A stretch of DNA of 64,000 nt from a virus: IMG/VR virus record IMGVR_UViG_3300048018_000619, positions 1-64,000 of that record; one strand, written 5' to 3'. The first letter of the stretch is position 1, and each line of letters starts with the position of its first letter. The notes below the pieces were generated by a model, which saw only the letters and a program-made list of their open reading frames with translations, had not been told where the DNA came from and made no database searches. This document shows positions 62,247 to 64,000 of this stretch, one piece after another. A program made the translations under genes and the position numbers.

Positions 62247-63455
62247 TTAGAAACCACCAAGGTCCATGACAGAATTATTATTAATATCTCCTATCGATCC
62301 TAAGTTTTCAATGTTTAGTGATGCGGACCTTATTTGATTCTCTATTTGATTTTTTAATATACTCATCGCACCCGACACAATTAATGAATCTTGAGTTATG
62401 TCTTGCGATTGTAATGTTGTTTGTCCTTCAACCTTTAAGTCTCCTTTTATTATGACCGAGCCAGTTACTTGTAGATCACTTGTTGATGACCAATATGAAC
62501 CTGAATTACCCCATACTAAATCGTCTTGTCTTGCAATTGGTAATTCACTTCCCTCTTGACCCGCAATCCACTGATCATTCGTAGCATCCCATAATAAAGA
62601 ACCTGATACGGTATTAGGATTTACTGTGTCTTTAATACTTAATCCACCAAAATTAGATTCGTTACCGTTTAACTCTATAATATTATCATTAACGATAACC
62701 GTCTCAGATAATGATGAGGTTACAGTTCCATGTACAGTAAAGTCTCCTGTTAAATCTAAAGATCCACTTATCTGTATGTCATTCGTAGTGGCATAAAATG
62801 AACCTGTAGGTTTAAATATATCTTGTATAGCACTAGCACCACCTCCACCTAATTGGTCACTTAATGTTCTACCAACATATTGGTAAACACTCATGTATAC
62901 ATATTGATTACTTGAAGGGGTACCACTTATAAATTGTACTACACCTGTTTTGTAATCAAAAGAATAGGTAGATGGTTGTCTTAAATCACTATTTGATGGG
63001 GAGGAAGAATTAGTTGAAACAAAAAGTTTAATTAAATAACCTGGTGTGGAATCCTCAACTGTTGAGTTTGCCAAACCTGATATGGCATATTTTGGTGAAA
63101 TGAAATTTACTTCTTGATCATTACTAATCAACTGTGCCCCTATACCGTCATTTGAACCGACGGGATCTAAGAAAAACCAAACCTCCCTATTTAAATCAGA
63201 TTTAGTTAATTTATGTCTGTACCAATATTTTAATACATCTAAACTTGTATCACTATCGGTATAGACAGATAAGTGATCTGAACTACCATTAAATGGTAAG
63301 TTTGAAGAAGGTATGAGACTTTGGTCAACATAAATTTCACTACTATTTAAATCCAATACAGAAGTGAATGATTCTTGTGAATCTAGTAGGTTGTTGTGTG
63401 TATACCTCTTACTTTGGAGGAACCTTGATGATTTTATATTCTTATCGTATGCCAT
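62247..63455 (-). CDS. Fibre/tail structural protein (402 aa)
   Basis: A 402-residue protein with an N-terminal domain (about 1-195) that includes FNGSSDHLSVYTDSD and VQFISGTPSSNQYVYMSVYQYVG, then GSLDLTGDFTVHGT repeats and the shared NDNIIELNGNES ... GSLLWDATNDQWIAGQ module (about 240-310). The last part is LQSQDITQDSLIVSG with a C-terminal helical end. It is probably a short fibre or baseplate-proximal protein. It follows the partial structural gene by five bases. Confidence 0.75.
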   Translation of the reverse strand: MAYDKNIKSSRFLQSKRYTHNNLLDSQESFTSVLDLNSSEIYVDQSLIPSSNLPFNGSSDHLSVYTDSDTSLDVLKYWYRHKLTKSDLNREVWFFLDPVGSNDGIGAQLISNDQEVNFISPKYAISGLANSTVEDSTPGYLIKLFVSTNSSSPSNSDLRQPSTYSFDYKTGVVQFISGTPSSNQYVYMSVYQYVGRTLSDQLGGGGASAIQDIFKPTGSFYATTNDIQISGSLDLTGDFTVHGTVTSSLSETVIVNDNIIELNGNESNFGGLSIKDTVNPNTVSGSLLWDATNDQWIAGQEGSELPIARQDDLVWGNSGSYWSSTSDLQVTGSVIIKGDLKVEGQTTLQSQDITQDSLIVSGAMSILKNQIENQIRSASLNIENLGSIGDINNNSVMDLGGF

Positions 63456-63460
63456 GTCTC

Positions 63461-64000
63461 TTAACTAAAACTTACACTTAAACTTGTTATGGGTGTTGGG
63501 TCCCCTTTGTATCTAACCAATACCATAATTTCATTATAGGTTGAATTCAGGAACATACCGTCTGAATTTCTCATAGGTAAAGAATATGAACCCCCTGAAC
63601 CCGATCCACCTGTATTACCGTACAAATCTATATCTAAACCAAATGGGTTAGTACCATCTGTGTTAGAACTTATTGATCCAACAAAATTTTCTAATGTTTT
63701 AGTTGGGTCATAAAATCTTGCGTTTGCATAAACATTAGTTGTAGAAGATTCAAATAGTATTACCACAGATGCTGAGTTATTATTTGTTGAGTCCCATGAA
63801 ACTAAAGACGTTCCACCTACATTAATACTCATACTTGTTTTTGTTCCTGATGTGGAAAATTTTCTAACATAATACTTATAATCACTACTATTACTTGGGT
63901 TAGTTAACCAATATCCATTGTTACCACCTGGTTTAACTAAACGGTTAGGTCTTACTTGTAAATCTTTAGGACCCAAAATACCATATTCATTATAGGTGTT
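63461..64000 (-). CDS. Structural protein, C-terminal part (5' end outside window)
   Basis: The frame is open to the window edge: the codons before the TTG at 63976 read NTYNEYGI and continue past base 64000, so the TTG is internal. The visible 179 residues include GPKDLQVRPNRLVKPGGNNGYW and a beta-rich body (KTSMSINVGGTSLVSWDS, YGNTGGSGSGGSYSL, TPITSLSVSFS). A tail or baseplate protein is likely from position. Confidence 0.65.
   Translation of the reverse strand, partial: NTYNEYGILGPKDLQVRPNRLVKPGGNNGYWLTNPSNSSDYKYYVRKFSTSGTKTSMSINVGGTSLVSWDSTNNNSASVVILFESSTTNVYANARFYDPTKTLENFVGSISSNTDGTNPFGLDIDLYGNTGGSGSGGSYSLPMRNSDGMFLNSTYNEIMVLVRYKGDPTPITSLSVSFS

Noticed and set aside
63461-63976. TTG at 63976 as a true start for the last gene
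   Set aside because: The frame stays open to the window edge and the residues before it (NTYNEYGI) read as continuous protein, so the gene is treated as partial.
1-64000. tRNA genes, insertion sequences or integrase/attachment sites
   Set aside because: No cloverleaf candidates, transposase motifs, terminal inverted repeats with target duplications, or recombinase genes were seen by eye.

Overview
The window looks like part of a large tailed-phage genome, most likely infecting a marine Bacteroidetes (flavobacterium-like) host. Evidence for a phage is the dense layout: almost no intergenic space, many stop/start overlaps (TAATG, ATGA), and long runs of fibre and adhesin genes that include a fibre with an S74-type intramolecular chaperone. 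The host guess is inference. It rests on AT-rich DNA, starts with no Shine-Dalgarno consensus, and a cargo outer-membrane protein with a Bacteroidetes-style signal peptide (LSAQ) and an EVVVTA TonB-box-like segment. No replication, capsid, packaging or lysogeny gene is recognisable here, and no tRNA, CRISPR array or insertion sequence. No gene-free stretch exceeds about 160 bases.

Region 1 (1-4934, + strand) is a glycan cluster: the tail of one glycosyltransferase, a small unknown protein, a GT4 enzyme, an NAD-dependent sugar epimerase/dehydratase, two GT2 enzymes and a DUF3431 protein. It ends one base before the convergent gene; everything from 4936 to 64000 is on the - strand. Gene order is described below in transcription order, from high to low coordinates.

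Region 2 (64000-42580, - strand) is the host-recognition module: a partial structural protein, two mid-size fibre proteins, a 2934-residue fibre with 12 GWGDH-type repeats and a C-terminal chaperone, then a series of LamG (concanavalin A-like) adhesins mixed with tiny coupled genes and one GT-A enzyme. A strong GNRA-loop terminator and several palindromes lie ahead of the 2934-residue gene.

Region 3 (42541-25405, - strand) is a sugar and small-molecule modification cluster. It holds GT-A enzymes, two methyltransferase/GT pairs, two GT7 (beta-1,4-galactosyltransferase-like) enzymes whose catalytic domain appears interrupted by a LamG lectin module, two paralogous radical SAM proteins, two SGNH hydrolases, a nucleotide-sugar dehydrogenase, a NodU-type carbamoyltransferase and a coupled 39-residue protein.

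Region 4 (25313-11572, - strand) has a second giant fibre (3443 residues, with an embedded cupredoxin-like site) and three tandem paralogous fibre/adhesin proteins. Region 5 (11513-4936, - strand) has two unknown proteins, a radical SAM / U32-like / methyltransferase operon, a host-like outer-membrane protein overlapping a DUF401-type permease, and a coiled-coil protein. My reading is that glycan-binding fibres are encoded alongside the enzymes that make or decorate glycans, either on the virion or on the infected cell surface. The sequence alone does not decide between these.
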